A DNA stretch of 64,000 nt from the NCBI RefSeq assembly GCF_030463565.1, contig NC_134675.1:21659862-21723861 (forward strand). The letters are read 5' to 3'. Positions within the stretch are counted from its first letter, which is position 1. Each line of letters begins with the position of its first letter. Made by a program: the position numbers and the translations under genes. Origin of the DNA: Pelecanus crispus (lineage: Eukaryota; Chordata; Aves; Pelecaniformes; Pelecanidae). A model generated the notes under the pieces. That model saw nothing but the letters and a program-made list of their open reading frames with translations, was not told where the DNA came from and made no database searches. Below are positions 1 through 12,400 of this stretch, piece after piece.

Positions 1-506
1 ACAAGGCTAAACGCATGTATACACGCTATTATTGTAAATGGAGCAGCTAAACCCTGGCAATTTGCTTTGTGTGGATTTTTTTTTTTCTTCCCAGTAAATG
101 CAGCACTTGAGCTCCCAAAAACCCAGCTTCCAATGGGTTTGTTCCAGCTTTAAATACATTAAACATCTCAATGCAAGACCGTGTTTAATTCAAGAATCTA
201 AACACAAGCAAACCTGTTTCACTGTGAGCATTTTGTAGAGAAGTGAAAAGGGGAGTTTCTTTTTTAAAAAGAAATCATAATACAGTGATGAAAGGGTTAA
301 GAATGCAAGAATTCAGACATTCCATGGAGGGTCTCTAAGAAGTCCGTAAAAAAGGAGCAAACAGATCCATACAACAGGAGACAGCAGGAGACAGTTTTTT
401 TGACCCCCACACACACACACACTTTTTTGCTGGACTGCTGCTAGGTTACCGCTGCTCCCTTCTGGCCTGAGTCGGCAGGGCAGTACAGGGGCATAGAGGG
501 AGCAGG
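1..506 (-). other. UBE2R2: UBE2R2 3'UTR (part)
   Basis: This is non-coding sequence directly downstream, on the minus strand, of the UBE2R2 stop codon (TGA at 509-507). It includes a short CA/TG tract near 409-421. No AATAAA is seen on the minus strand here, so the message probably runs on beyond the left edge. Mammalian UBE2R2 also has a long 3'UTR, which is consistent. Confidence 0.75.
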
Positions 507-726
507 TCACGACTCCTCGTTGCCAGAATCATCGTCATCGTAACAGTCGGCATCCTCCTCCTCCTCGTCTTCGTCATCAATGTCGTCATCGTACAAGTCG
601 TCATAAAGCAAATCTGAACTGTTGTCATTGGAAGGCACTTTAGTTTTGATGCAATACTCTGCCAGCGTAGTGGGGACCTTCACGCCATCCTTCTCTGCCT
701 CGGCTTTGGTAGCCAAAACCTGTTTC
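507..726 (-). CDS. UBE2R2: UBE2R2 exon 5: acidic C-terminal tail
   Basis: This is the last coding exon of ubiquitin-conjugating enzyme E2 R2 (Cdc34B), which works with SCF (cullin-RING) ligases to build ubiquitin chains. The acceptor reads CTGCAG just before 726. The first base completes a split Arg codon with exon 4 (AG|G), followed by KQV and about 72 residues (167-238). After the conserved stretch GVKVPTTLAEYCIKTK, the tail becomes almost entirely Asp/Glu (YDDLYDDDIDDEDEEEED) and ends in SGNEES then TGA. In the family, this acidic tail binds the basic canyon of CUL1 and carries CK2-type Ser sites. The total of 238 residues equals the usual UBE2R2 length. A Leu follows KQV, where I recall Ser in mammals. 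Identification is by direct reading of the protein and is very secure. Confidence 0.97.
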
Positions 727-2181
727 CTGCAGGGAGGAGGACACAGCAGCGTGAGCCGGGCCATGTGCCGTGAGCAGCGCAGCTCAGCTCCCCCCGGCCC
801 GGCCGGCCCCAGCCCAGCCCTTCTGACAGCTCAGAGCCAGAGCTGATGTTTGGCTGAAGCACCACAAGCAGCACCAGAAACAGATTTAATTCCTGCAGCC
901 CCGGGCTTGGGAGCACTCCAAGGCTGTTTGCAGCATGCACGCTCTCAGCAACATATGAAATCAGTTATTCTACAGGACTCCGCATTAGAGACCTGCCAGA
1001 GCTTTCACTACATTTGTTACAGAAGGGATGTTCAGGGATTTCCTAAGATGACTTAAGGTGGGTTCAGAGATGCCATCCACAGCCACCCTCCACCACTGAT
1101 TACCCCAGCATGCTCAAAACTGCAATTTCCACAAGCATTTGGCAGCTCTGAACTCTCACTGGAGGGTAAGAGCAGTCTGAGCACATGGCTGCACCCCAAG
1201 ATGCAGCCGTAACCCCGGCGCTGCCTGGAGCTGGCAGGAGACCAGTGTTTCCCATCACCCCCGGACAGGCTCTGGCTGCTGCCTCCTGGCAGCACTCAGC
1301 CTGTGAACTGTTGCTGGTCCGTGCTGCCTCCCAGCAGGGAGAGGAGCAGATGGCAGCCTGTCCCCTCACCCCCACCTGCTTGCTCTGTTTATGAGTACAT
1401 CCAGCTCCACTGAAGCCAATGGAGCTGGAGGGGACTAAGATAACCTCCCAGCAAGGCTCTTCGCACTGCTCAGGCCAGCGACTGCCTGCCCTGCGTAGCT
1501 CCAACCAGGGGTATACCCTGCACACCCAGCTAGCAGAGTCAATGCAGATGTGGTCTTGCCCCACGCAAGCATGATGGTGGTCCCGCTGCAGTATAGGCTG
1601 CCAATCTGCCACTCCACAGCAACCCTGGCTCAAGTTTACATCATCTCCCTACAGCACCTGATAAACCATGAACTTCTCAGCAAAGGACAGTCAAGACCAA
1701 ACAAGTGCTTCCAGCTAATCAAACCCAGCTTTGCAAGCACTTGCCAAATCCTACAGATATTCCATTGAATTGGAGGGACAAGATTATGATTCATGAGTGC
1801 ATTAAGCACAGAATTAGTAGGATCCAGTCAGTTTGAATCACATCCCAAGCAATGCAGGCAGGGCTCAAAGGCAAGCAGGGACTTTGACTGGGATTTACTA
1901 GCAGCCAATAGGTTTTACAGAGCATCATGCCAGATTAGTCTGAAAAAGAACAATTCAAAGACAGATCAGCCTGGTCCTCCTGCTCCAGAAGTTTGCACCA
2001 CTTCTGTGTGCTGAAAGTCCTAGAGGGACCAGAAACATGGATTTGGAATAAGACTGTAAAATTCATTTCCAGAGGAGCAACCACAGCAAGAAGCTGGTTT
2101 CAGCAAATTCTGCAAGCAACCTGTTTCATAGGATTCAAAGCAGGAGGCCGGGAGCACAGCATCACACATGGCAAAGCTTAC
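727..2181 (-). other. UBE2R2: UBE2R2 intron 4
   Basis: This 1.45 kb intron lies between the exon 4 donor (AAG|GTAAGC) and the exon 5 acceptor (CTGCAG|G). The end near exon 5 (about 760-830) is GC-rich. I see no repeat element or RNA gene. A 177-codon open frame on the minus strand at 1100-1633 has no recognisable domain and looks like chance. Confidence 0.85.
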
Positions 2182-2316
2182 CTTATGATTTCAGCATACT
2201 CCTTGTCTTTTCCTTTACTGTCCCTCCATTTCCTGAACATGACTGATGCATCCACATTGGCAGGAGAGAATGTGTTGGGCTCATTAAGCAAAGAGATTAC
2301 ACTCAGTAAGATAGTC
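2182..2316 (-). CDS. UBE2R2: UBE2R2 exon 4: C-terminal part of the UBC fold
   Basis: This 135-bp exon encodes residues 122-165 plus two split Arg codons: 1 base at the start, 44 codons, 2 bases at the end. It reads [20 protein letters not shown], then [13 protein letters not shown] and ends with KEYAEIIR. This is the region after the active-site loop, with the E2 hallmark LLxxPN(T) and the helix leading to the tail. The acceptor is TTTTTCAG before 2316 and the donor is GTAAGC after 2182. Both flanking phases agree with exons 3 and 5. The frame is intact. Confidence 0.97.
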
Positions 2317-4059
2317 CTGAAAAAGGTAACCACAACAGCAGAGTCAGAGCTAACGCATTCATGGATTCTGGATGCCAACGCCTTCTTTAGGTGATGCATC
2401 AGAAACTTGTTTAAAGCCAAAACCTAAATTAAGGATAACTAAGGATAGCTAAGGATAATAGTTGAAGTGAGAGCAGATATTTATGAACTTCAGACCCTGG
2501 CCATCAGCATAGGAAGGTGACACAATACAAACCTCAAGGACCTAATCTGAAAGACTATCACATCTGTGCATGTGCTTGTGATGGAGCATCAGGCAAAGCT
2601 TGCATTAGACCAGAATTCAGCTTGTCCACACCACCCATGGATGGTGCAGGGTTGGAAACCTGCGTAGTGAGCCTGTTCCTCATGACATTCGGCCTCCCAG
2701 CAGAAAGCCAGGCTCTTTACCTACCCTGTGTAGGGAGGACCACTACAACCCAAGGCCATCAGATGAGGCTGCACTGCCTTCCCTGTCCCACAGCATATTA
2801 AGAGATTGGAGCTGTGGCTGGGTCTCTCCCCTCCTCAGCCCATGTGTCACTAAGGCTGCTGTAGCAGCATTCAAGTACAGCAAGGGGAAGACAGCGCAGA
2901 TGTTTTTCAATACCCAGGCAAGCGGCCAAGGGCCCAGCAGGATTTGGCTGCTAGTACTCAGCAAATCCAGCATGAGCCACTCACATAACCCCCAGCAGAC
3001 AGCCAGCCTTCCTGGATTTCTAGCAGCAGCACAGAGCTGCTGCCTGCCCTGCTCTGCTGGCATTTACCAGGGGCAAACACCACCTCCCTCACCCAGATCC
3101 TTCTACTGCACTTCCTACAATTATTTAAATGGAAGGGAAGAACAAGAGACAAGGAATAAGTCTTGAAATACAGCAGTACATCGCAACTGCTTTGCAGAAC
3201 TTTAATAAAGGAGACTACAGCCCCAACTGTACTTGCATTGATTTAGGGGCACATTCAGAGCAGCATGCACTGAGCACATTACCAGATCACATATCTGGGA
3301 TACAATTCCAGGAAGTGCTTAGTCATTTGGATGCCAAGTTTCTTGAAAGGTTTATGAAACTAAACACTTGTGTCCAGCCAGACTGTTCAGCACAGCTATC
3401 AGGAGTCTTATACAATTTACTTTCCAAATGATATAATTCAGTAGGAAAAAGAACAGCAGCTCTGGAAAAAACTGTCTGGTCAGACTGGAATGATGGGCAG
3501 AAGAGACACCATCTTCTACTTCATCTCAAGAATTCATTTAAAAGCCTTTGGTTCTCAGCAAACAGGCTGTATAGCCAGCATGTCAGCTCCAGCATCATTG
3601 CAGCAGTTTTACTGGTGAGCAAAGTCTAGGGAAGGCTGAGGACAAGAATTCACGTCTGGATTTAGCATCTGCTCACACTTCCATCAACAAAGTGAGGAGA
3701 AGCCAGTTTGCACCACAGTGCCCCAGACTCCAAAGTCACTGCAAAGCTACTTAAATACACCAAGGCAACTGTCTATTAGAGGTGAGGCTCTCTGCACTCT
3801 TCATTCCTGAAAAGCACATTAGATCAGCTCCATCACTGCTGATACCTTAAGAGCTGGACAGTCTCCTCTGACTCAAACCCTGCTGCTGTGGGTAAGCAAG
3901 GTGAACAAGGTATGGTAACAGGAAGGGATCCCAGCACATGGGATCTGACAGAACCAAAACCACAAAAAAGTTTTCAGTCACACGTCATTAAACATCTTCA
4001 GCATCAAATATGAACTGCACCAGACTGGATACAGACTGACTCTAGAATGCATTGAGGAT

Positions 4060-4816
4060 AACTTCCTAAGCCAGGTAACAGACACCCCTACCCGAGGGGA
4101 TGCAATACTGGATCTGATGGTCACCAATACAAGTGAGCTCATCGGTGATGTCAAGAATGGAGGCAGCTTGGGCTGCAGTGATCACGCGTTGGTGGAGTTC
4201 ACGCTCCTGAGGGACATGGGAAAAGCGAGGAGTGCAGTCAGGAAAAGCAAACTTCCAGCTCTTCAAGGAGTTAGTCAGAAGGACCCCCTGGGAAACGGTC
4301 CTCAGGGACAGGGGAATGGAACAGAGTTGGCAGATCTTTAAGGACACCTTCCATAGAGCACAAGAGCTCTCAGTCCCCAAGTGTAAGAAATCAGGCAAGG
4401 AAGGGAAGAGACCAGCATGGCTGAGTCGAGACCTGCTGGTCAAACTAAAGAGCAAGAGGGAACTGCACAGGCAGTGGAAGCAGGGACAGGTGTCCTGGGA
4501 AGAGTACAGGGAAGCTGCCCAGTTGTGTAGGGAGGGGGTCAGGAAGGCCAAGGCGAGGATGGAGCTGAATTTGGCAAGGGACGTAAAGAATAACAAGAAG
4601 GGCTTCTACAGGTATGTCAACCAGAAAAGGAAGGTTAAAGAAAGCGTACCCCCTCTGATGAACAAGAACGGCGAACTTGTATCAACAGACGAGGAGAAGG
4701 CTGAGGTACTCAACAACTTCTTTGCCTCGGTCTTCACTGGCAACCTCTCTCCTCACCCCTCCAAAATCAGTGGACCAAAAGATGGGGACCAGGGGGTAAA
4801 GCCCCTCCCACTGTAA
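4060..4816 (+). pseudogene. CR1 ORF2 fragment: endonuclease end and linker
   Basis: The C-terminal end of the APE-type endonuclease is visible. ILDLMVTNTSEL is followed by GGSLGCSDHALVEF, where the SDH triad (4177-4185) is the conserved end of the nuclease active site. The frame then shifts near 4250. The linker that follows in CR1 ORF2 continues to 4816 with the recognisable stretch [17 protein letters not shown] just before the RT. It would nick target DNA in an intact element. It is truncated at its N-terminus and frameshifted. Confidence 0.85.
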
Positions 4817-4866
4817 GGGAAGATCAGGTTCGAGACCACCTGAAGAACCTCAATGTACATAAGTCT

Positions 4867-6091
4867 ATGGGACCAGATGAGATGCACCCCAGAGTCCTGA
4901 GGGAATTGGCTGATGTAGTTGCCAAGCCACTCTCCATGATATTTGAAAAGTCATGGCAGTCAGGTGAAGTCCCTGGGGACTGGAAGAAGGGGAATGTTGT
5001 GCCCATTTTTAAAAAGGGAAGAAAGGAGGACCCTGCGAACTACCGACCTGTCAAGCCTCACCTCTGTGCCTGGGAAGATCATGGAACAGATCCTCCTAGA
5101 AGATATGCTCAAGCACATGGAGGACAGGGAGGTGATTCGAGACAGCCAGCACGGATTCACCAAGGGCAAGTCCTGCCTGACCAACCTAGTGGCTTTCTAT
5201 GAAGGAGTGACTGCATCAGTGGACAAGGGAAAAGCAATGGATGTCATCTATTTGGACTTCTGTAATGTGTTCGACACAGTCCCCCACAACATCCTTCTCT
5301 CTAAATTGGGGAGATATGGGTTTGATGGGTGGACTGTTCGGTGGATAAGGAATTGGCTGGATGGTCGCATCCAGAGGGTCGTGGCCAATGGCTCAATGTC
5401 CACATGGAGACCAGTGACAAGTGGAGTCCCTCAGGGGTCTATACTGGGACTGGTGCTATTTAACATCTTCATCAATGACATAGACAGTGGGATCGAGTGC
5501 ACCCTCAGCAAGTTTGCAGACGACACCAAGCTGAGTGGTGCAGCTGACACACCAGAAGGATGAGATGTCATCCAAAGGGCCCTGGACAAGCTGTAGAGGT
5601 GGGCCTGTGTGAACCTCATGAGGTTCAACAAGGCCAAATGCAAGGTCCTGCACCTGGGATGGGGCAACCCCCGGTATCAATACAGGCTGGGGGATGAATG
5701 GATTGAGAGCAGCCCTGCGGAGAAGGACTTGGGGGTACTGGTAGATGAAAAGCTGGACATGAGCCAACAATGTGCACTTGCAGCCCAGAAGGCCAACCGA
5801 ATCCTGGGCTGCATCAAAAGAAGCGTGGTCAGCAGGTCGAGGGAGGTGATTCTGCCTCTCTGCTCTGGTGAGACCTCATCTGGAGTACTGCGTCCGGCCC
5901 TGGAGCCCTCAGCACAAGAAGGACATGGACCTGCTGGAGCGGGTCCAGAGGAGGGCCACAAAAATGATCCGAGGGCTGGAGCACCTCTCCTACGAGGACA
6001 GGCTGAGGGAGTTGGGGTTGTTTGGCCTGGAGAAGAGAAGGCTGTGAGGAAACCTTATTGTGACCTTCCAGTACTTAAAGGGGGCCTATAG
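4867..6091 (+). pseudogene. CR1 ORF2 fragment: reverse transcriptase
   Basis: This is a LINE reverse transcriptase. Motifs seen in order are: [34 protein letters not shown]; after a frameshift near 5055, [30 protein letters not shown] (motif A, Asp present); [10 protein letters not shown] (motif B); and FADD (motif C catalytic Asp pair, 5513-5524). A stop at 5561-5563 interrupts the frame, which resumes to about 6091 with the CR1 thumb region ([17 protein letters not shown]). Its closest relatives are CR1 elements throughout birds. It cannot make an active enzyme. Confidence 0.9.
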
Positions 6092-6381
6092 GAAGGATGG
6101 GGGCAATCTTTTTAGCAAGGCCTGTTGTGACAGGACAAGGAATAATAGATTTAAACTAAAGAAGAATAGATTTAGACTAGACATAAGAAAGAAAGTTTTT
6201 ACAATGAGGGTGGTGAAGCACTGGAACAGGTTGCCCAGAGAGGTAGTGGAGGCCCCATCCCTGGCAACATCCCAGGCCAGGTTGGACGGGGCTCTGAGCA
6301 CCCTGCTCTGGTTAAAGCTGTCCCTGCTCACTGCAGGGGGGTTGGGCTAGATGACCTCTAAAGGTCCCTTCCAACCCAAAG

Positions 6382-6398
6382 CATTCTATGATTCTATG
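6382..6398 (+). repeat. CR1 3'-terminal ATTCTATG units
   Basis: Two tandem copies of the 8-bp CR1 end repeat are present (attctatg attctatg). In CR1 these are recognised by the element's own RT for target-primed reverse transcription. They fix the 3' boundary of the insertion. Confidence 0.85.
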
Positions 6399-7084
6399 AC
6401 CCTCTCCAGTACCGTCATGGATCTGTTTCTCCCTCAGGTGAGGTTGTTCTAGCATGTTGTTTCATGCAAGTTGTTTGCATGAAGAGTGGGGATTTCAAGC
6501 CCGCCTTCTGCTTTCTTACATCCCCCCACCCCATTCTGGGGAACAGTGTGCTCATCAGCTGCCATGCCACTTTAAGTGTTTATGATGCTGTTGTCTTCAG
6601 TGTGAGTCCCTCTACATCCCTTTATCAGCAGAGGAGAGAAGCCAGTAGAGGCTCAAGGAATCAGACCTGTTAAGTGCCTTTTTCTCTCCACATATCAGAA
6701 GGCTCAGACATGGATGAATTTAATCTAAACCAAAACAGACATTATGTAGAGTGGCTGGGGCTCCTAACCAGCACATCTTGTCATATACCTTGTTGAAAAG
6801 GATCTTTTTTTTTTCTTTTGTTCCAGCTACTATCTACACTGTAGCTTTTCAGAGCCACCTTCAGAGGTACATATAGATTTGTCCTAGCACATTTTTATTC
6901 TCCAGTACAAAGTAAGATGTTTTGTCTTAGGCTGTACTGACAGTAATGTACAGATCTGGACAGTTCCTGCAACCAGCTCAATGCAATAAAGCAGCCAAAA
7001 AAGCCAACAAAAATGGACATCCTCAGGAAACAAAGCAATAGTAAGACAGGGCATCACCTATCTTCACAAGATACAGATATACCA

Positions 7085-7185
7085 ACATCTTGAATTTGTG
7101 CTCAGTTCTGGCCTGTGCACCTCAAAGGACAGAGTGAAGCCAGGGGAGATATGGAGAAGGGCAACTAAAATGATCAAAGAGCCTC
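7085..7185 (+). mobile_element. Possible old CR1 fragment
   Basis: A stretch resembling 'gctcagttctggcctg...gagaagggcaactaaaatgatcaaag' parallels the CR1 segment at about 5885-5975 (tactgcg..ccctgg; aggagggccacaaaaatgatcc). The match is short and diverged and was judged by eye only. Confidence 0.35.
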
Positions 7186-9326
7186 AACCCCTAAGCCCTG
7201 CCACCACTTCCTTGGCTTTATGGGACACAAGAAAAGCAGTATTCTCTGCCACACAGATCACAGCTGCATTCTTTCACATCTTGCTGGACGTTTACCGTAT
7301 TTACTTATGTCTCATCTAGCTCTGAGTGATGGGAAAGTCCATATTGACTGTGTTTAAAAAAAAAAACTTAATGAGCATGCTTGACACTGTTAGAGGTAGA
7401 AACACAGGTGCTCTCAAAGTTGAAGAATGACATTCCCCCCCTCCAGACACTTCAACCACAGTCATCTGTAGCAAACAGTCAATACTCAGCAGGATATACA
7501 ATTCAGCAGCTGACGAGAAGCCCTAGGTTACAGCATGCAGCTCATTACAACAAGCATGCTTCCCCTCCCACACCTTCAGCCCTGCTGCCTCTTGTCTGAC
7601 ACTCTGGAGCCTTGCAAAGCCAGATGGGACCCCAGAAGGACATGTTTCTATTGGCGCTTAGCCCAACAGGTGATGCTGGCAGCAGGCTAAGAGTTAAGGA
7701 CAAGTTTTATTTCTGCTTGCTGATACAGCTGAGGAATGTTTTTTCCCCAAATGTCACCCTTAAGCCCAACACATTCCAAGAGAATAAGCACCAAAAACTG
7801 CACCATGGTAAGGAAGAGCAGAAATCAGAGAACTAGCACCATGAGAAGTTTCATGTCAATCTTTAGGGTTGTATATAATAAAATACTCAAAATGTGTGTG
7901 CAATAATTAATGCCCAAAGCTGTTTCCTAACTATGAGTTGAAGCTTGTCACCTAGTCCTAACCATATCAGATGTATGAAAAAAGTTTAATAGCCATGTGA
8001 GCAGAGGGGCAGGTGACCATAGCTTAGCAATACGTACCTTAATAGTATTTAAGCTTTTTTCATTTTTTAAAAATCTGAACTAGAACTTTGAGAGGTTGCT
8101 TCATAATCACTTGTACTTGGTACAGATGGATTGGATAACATTTACCTCAAGCTCTGGAGGTCAGATTCCCAACCCTTCATGACTTCAAGGTTAAAAAGGC
8201 TCAAGAGAAATGGCGTGTCTTAGCTGTGTGAAGTAGCATGCTCCAGGAGGAACATCAGTTGTTATAGTTTGCTGACTGCTACAATTCCTAGTCTCCTGCC
8301 ACGTTAGCTCTAGTTCAGCACTTCGCAGAGTATATATGTTACAATCCTATTCAAAGGGTCAAGAATCCAATAAAACCCCCTTGCTAGATCTTTGCTTTGA
8401 CAAAGGTTCTTTTCAAATTAATTTCATGAAACCAAGTTAGATGAAAGCTGAGTCAAACTATCAGACAACCTTTTTCAAATCACTGCACTCCCTCAGGTGT
8501 ACGAGATCCCTAGCTGGATTTACCAATAACAGATTTCAAAGTTGGGGAACCAACATCTAATAAATCACTCTGAAAGCAAGCATAATTCTCATATGATAAA
8601 CTAAAAATCTAGAGGCAATTATTTTAACCTTATTTGGATAGTAAATCAGATTAAAAAGTTAGAACAGGAAGTACCTTACTTCAGGGTTTTTCCACTATGT
8701 CACTTACTACTCCAGCTGCACAGGTCAGTGAGCTGCTACTTGATATGAGTTTTATCAGTTCTTTATTGGCAGTGTCTTGTAATGAGAATGAAATTCAGCT
8801 GGTGTTTCAAAAAAATAGACAGGTTAACCTTGAATGCCTCTGGTACTTAGTGATCCTTCAGTTTTTTGGCAGGAAGAAAACTACCTGGCTAACTGCTCAA
8901 GATACCATGCTGCAGAACAGGAGACAGACAAAACTAGAAGGCAAACAGTAGGTAGGATTATGCACAAATTTACTCCTTCTGGGCCCAAATACTCAAAAAT
9001 GTTCTTTTCCACTAGTGGTATCTTGGAGGAGTTTGAAAAACCTAAGTGTAGGATAACAGGGACTAGGAAAGGCTAGAGCATTTGAGATAATTTGCTTTAA
9101 GAGCATGAAACCCTGTGAACAGGACAAGTTTCCACATTGTTAGCCCAGCATCAGGACACACGGCACTTCAGACAGCTTGATAAGTCTGGTTCCCACCCAA
9201 TTCAAGACCCAAAGCCCCCAAAGTCTTAAATTCCCTTCCAAACTTTTCCCAACACAGGCCTTGGTCTTGGAGAGACACAACAGACCTTTGAGGTCACCAC
9301 TGTACATCACGGATTCACACTGTTAC

Positions 9327-9424
9327 CTGACATTTTGGGTAGGGTTCCACCTCTCGGATGGCAGCTCTCCACTTTGTGGGTCATCTACAGGTGGGTGAAG
9401 AATTGAAATACATACATCTCCATT
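9327..9424 (-). CDS. UBE2R2: UBE2R2 exon 3: catalytic cysteine and Cdc34 acidic loop
   Basis: This 98-bp exon encodes residues 89-120 plus two bases of the split Arg 121. It reads NGDVCISILHPP followed by VDDPQSGELPSERWNPTQNV. The Cys codon (TGT, 9412-9410) falls at residue 93, the thioester-forming active site of E2 R2. The insert between the Cys and the RWNP motif (VDDPQSGELPSE) is the acidic loop unique to Cdc34/Ube2G-type E2s, which is needed for Lys48 chain building. The acceptor is CTTGCAG before 9424 and the donor is GTAACA after 9327. All catalytic features are intact. Confidence 0.97.
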
Positions 9425-12400
9425 CTGCAAGACAGAAGCAAAAGTTGAGAATAGCCTGGCTTGAGGCAGAGGTCTGATGACTCAACTCCAACACTCTGGC
9501 TATGTTCTGAGCAGTTTAACCTTGTTGATACAGATGCCCCAAGTGCCAGTAAAAATACATGCAAGAACTGGAAGCATTTCTCAATTCTTCCTGGTCTACT
9601 ATATTTATATGTTCAAAAGTCTGCCTTGCTAAACAGGATTAGTCTGCAAATTGGTACAAAACAATCTCAAGTCAAGAGGTTTAAAGAATATAGCAGAGCA
9701 AGCAAAAATAGAAGTCAAGTCATATAAAACTAAATTGGTTTCCAGATAGCAAGTATTGTCACAGTGACAGAAATGAGCTTTAGTCACAGGAGACCCAAAG
9801 TAGGGTTAAAAAATTTTGTTCCCAGTGGTAGCTGAGTTAGCTACAGGAATTTTTGAATTGAAGGGTTTAGCACTCTACTAGCTCAGGTATCAAAACAATG
9901 CTTCTCCTGGGACACAAGGAGGTTGAACAGATGGTGCAGGGCAGGCTTACACTGCTCCCCTAGGACACAGCTGTTTGAAATATCAGGTGAAAAAGCAGGA
10001 GATGCTCTCTGAAGGTTTCACTGAAAATCCCTTCCAGTATGCAAAAGGAAAAATATTTTGGCAGCATATGGAAACCATACAGCCACGTAATCCTCAGTCT
10101 GTGTTCTACTCAGTGTTATAGCCTGAATATAGATTTAAAGCTCCATAATGCCTACCATTTATAAACACTTTAAGAAGCCTGTAAAACCAATTCTCCATCA
10201 GCAACAGCACTCTGACACAATTACTTTGTAGGAGTGCTGTAGCAGTATTCACCACAGCTGATATTCTCCACTGAGGTTAACTCCAGAGGCTCATGGGGTC
10301 CCAATGCCTTACTGCAGGATGGGGTGAAGGTGCAGATGGGGCCTGAGGCTGGCCAGCATATGTTGGCCTCTCCAGGCCCTGCTGGCTTGCTGCCTCTTGC
10401 AGCCAGCTGCTGGGATGACTTAGAAGTTGCCAGAGGCAGCCCCACACTTTCAGGTGGCACTGCCTCAGCTGACAGGCAGCACTCACACTGTCTCTTGTCA
10501 CCCTGATCCGATCCAAGGTACAGGTTGATGATAGGAACAAGAGAGAAGCTGCAGATCAGTTCTGTTCAAGACCACAGGCTGCCAGTTCCCCACACACCTG
10601 GTCTCAGCTACATCCTGAGGACCCTCCAACACTGCTCAATGCACAGGAGCCAAAGCACAAAGTAGCACTGCTCACAGCAACAGCATCTGTGCCTTTGAGC
10701 CTGAGCCAGCGATCACAGCTACAGATAGCAACAGCTCACCTGAAAGGCCTCCCAAACATTTCAACTCTCCTTGATTAACAATGACATTTGTTTTATAGCC
10801 AAATGAGATTGTACTTCAACATTGGAGGCTTGTGATCAGTATCCAGATTTCAGCTGCTCACTAACCCTGCCAGGTATGCTAATTTAGCAAGCCCTCATCA
10901 TTTTGAAGGAGCTTTTTTTGTCAAGAACACAACAAAAAAACAGCAATGTAGCACCTGGAGCTGCTGAATACCCAAGCACCCACTTATGTTGCTGGAACAG
11001 TTTGCCATAACAAGGCAGTTTCCTTTTTAGGACTCCAACAGGCTTGTGCAATCTAGAAAATGTTTTTTAATATAATTTTAAGGTGAAGTTAACCTTACTA
11101 ATGTTAGATTATGTTCACAGTCTATTCCAGTTTTATTCATAATTTCCATGAGTTTACCCAGTATCTCCTTTAACCATCTCCTGGGAGAATGCAGTGCTGG
11201 TGGCCAGGAGAAGCCATCACTGCACTCAGGGGAAGTTCCTCATGGGATCAGGTAAGCAGCATGTGGACAAGTAGGTATTTGGCAGTATGAAAATATAGAG
11301 GGAAGCAAGAATGTGAGAAGTTTCTCCTCTTGCAACAATCAATGTTACATGTTTGGGAATTCAAGCAGAGCAGCACTGCATTACAGAGTCTGGAAGGGGT
11401 AAAGGTGTCATGGGGCCTGATGAGATTAGCACAAGGTTTTAGGGATCAGTGTAGTCAATGGGAGAGCCTTTCCCTACGTACATTTTTGAAAGATATAAAC
11501 ATCCTGTTTATAGGGATGGGATATTCATCTGCCAATGGGAAATAGCCCATACTTCTATTAAGACTGAGAACTTGTCATAAAAATAAAAAACAAGTCTTGA
11601 ATGCAGTTTTACCAAAATTCAACTAGATGACCCAAGTAAACTGGAGATGGGGAAAACACACAAGTTACTCAAGTCTCATTGCTCAGAACTGCAACGTCAG
11701 CCCCAACCTCTCCATCTGGTCCCACCAGCAGATTCTGTAAACTGCTACTTTCTTTCATCTTCCTTAAACTGAAAGGTGTTTTTGTTTTTTTTTTTACCCC
11801 CCCTCCTCCTGACAAAACCTCAAACCCTTTGCTGATTTATTCTCAGTTTCATTTGGAGTTAATCCCAGTGCCTCATCTTCATTGCTTAAATGTTGTTTCC
11901 AAAACAGCCTACAAGCTGCTTCAGATTCCCTCAGCTCCAACAAATACTGCTACAAACACAAAGTACAAAGCTGAGAGCTGGAGTATTTGAAAAGCAACCT
12001 CAAAATACACCCATCAAGTTTTGGGTTAGTTTCTCCTCCTGCCTTCAGTTGTTTCTAGAGCCAATTTTTCATCTTTCCTACCAGGACTGGGAGAGATCCT
12101 TTCCAAGACTCATTTTGTACATACTGTTCTGGTAACCATTTCCCACTCACCTCCTGCATGAGAATTTCTGGATTCAGAATCAACATCTGCAGTATGGATC
12201 TGCAGGTCTCAAAGTTGTCTTTATTTATAGATCAAACTCCCATGTAACTGAAATAGAGACTTAAAGAGAATCATCCTTGGCTACATGCCAGATTCAGTGC
12301 CAAGTCTAAAACTCAAGTCAGAATACTGTCAGATGACTGATTTCAGGATGTCCCTGGGCTTAGGGCAATCCTCCCAAGCATCCAGTAATTAAAGCTGATT

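Larger units (their letters stand above)
4020..6398 (+). mobile_element. CR1 LINE, 5'-truncated, about 2.4 kb
   Basis: This chicken-repeat-1 non-LTR retrotransposon inserted antisense to UBE2R2. It starts inside the endonuclease coding region (5' truncation is usual for CR1), continues through the reverse transcriptase, and ends in the typical CR1 3' terminus: 'GGTTGGGCTAGATGACCTC', 'AAGGTCCCTTCCAACCCAAA' and two ATTCTATG units. CR1 lacks a poly(A) tail and usually makes no clear target duplication; none was seen here. The reading frame shifts several times and has an in-frame stop at 5561, so the copy is dead. The exact left edge is uncertain by about 30 bp. Confidence 0.93.
2317..9326 (-). 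other. UBE2R2: UBE2R2 intron 3
   Basis: This 7.0 kb intron holds one large CR1 LINE (about 4020-6398, antisense to the gene) and perhaps an old CR1 scrap near 7085-7185. A 10-bp motif, roughly CTAAGGATAA, is repeated three times just past exon 4 (about 2428-2460). Otherwise 2460-4020, 6400-7080 and 7190-9326 show only unannotated AT-rich sequence with short homopolymers. Confidence 0.85.

Noticed and set aside
1100..1633. A 177-codon open frame on the minus strand in intron 4
   Set aside because: Cys/Ser/Trp-rich translation with no domain, not flanked by splice sites in phase with UBE2R2. It looks like a chance frame in GC-rich intron.
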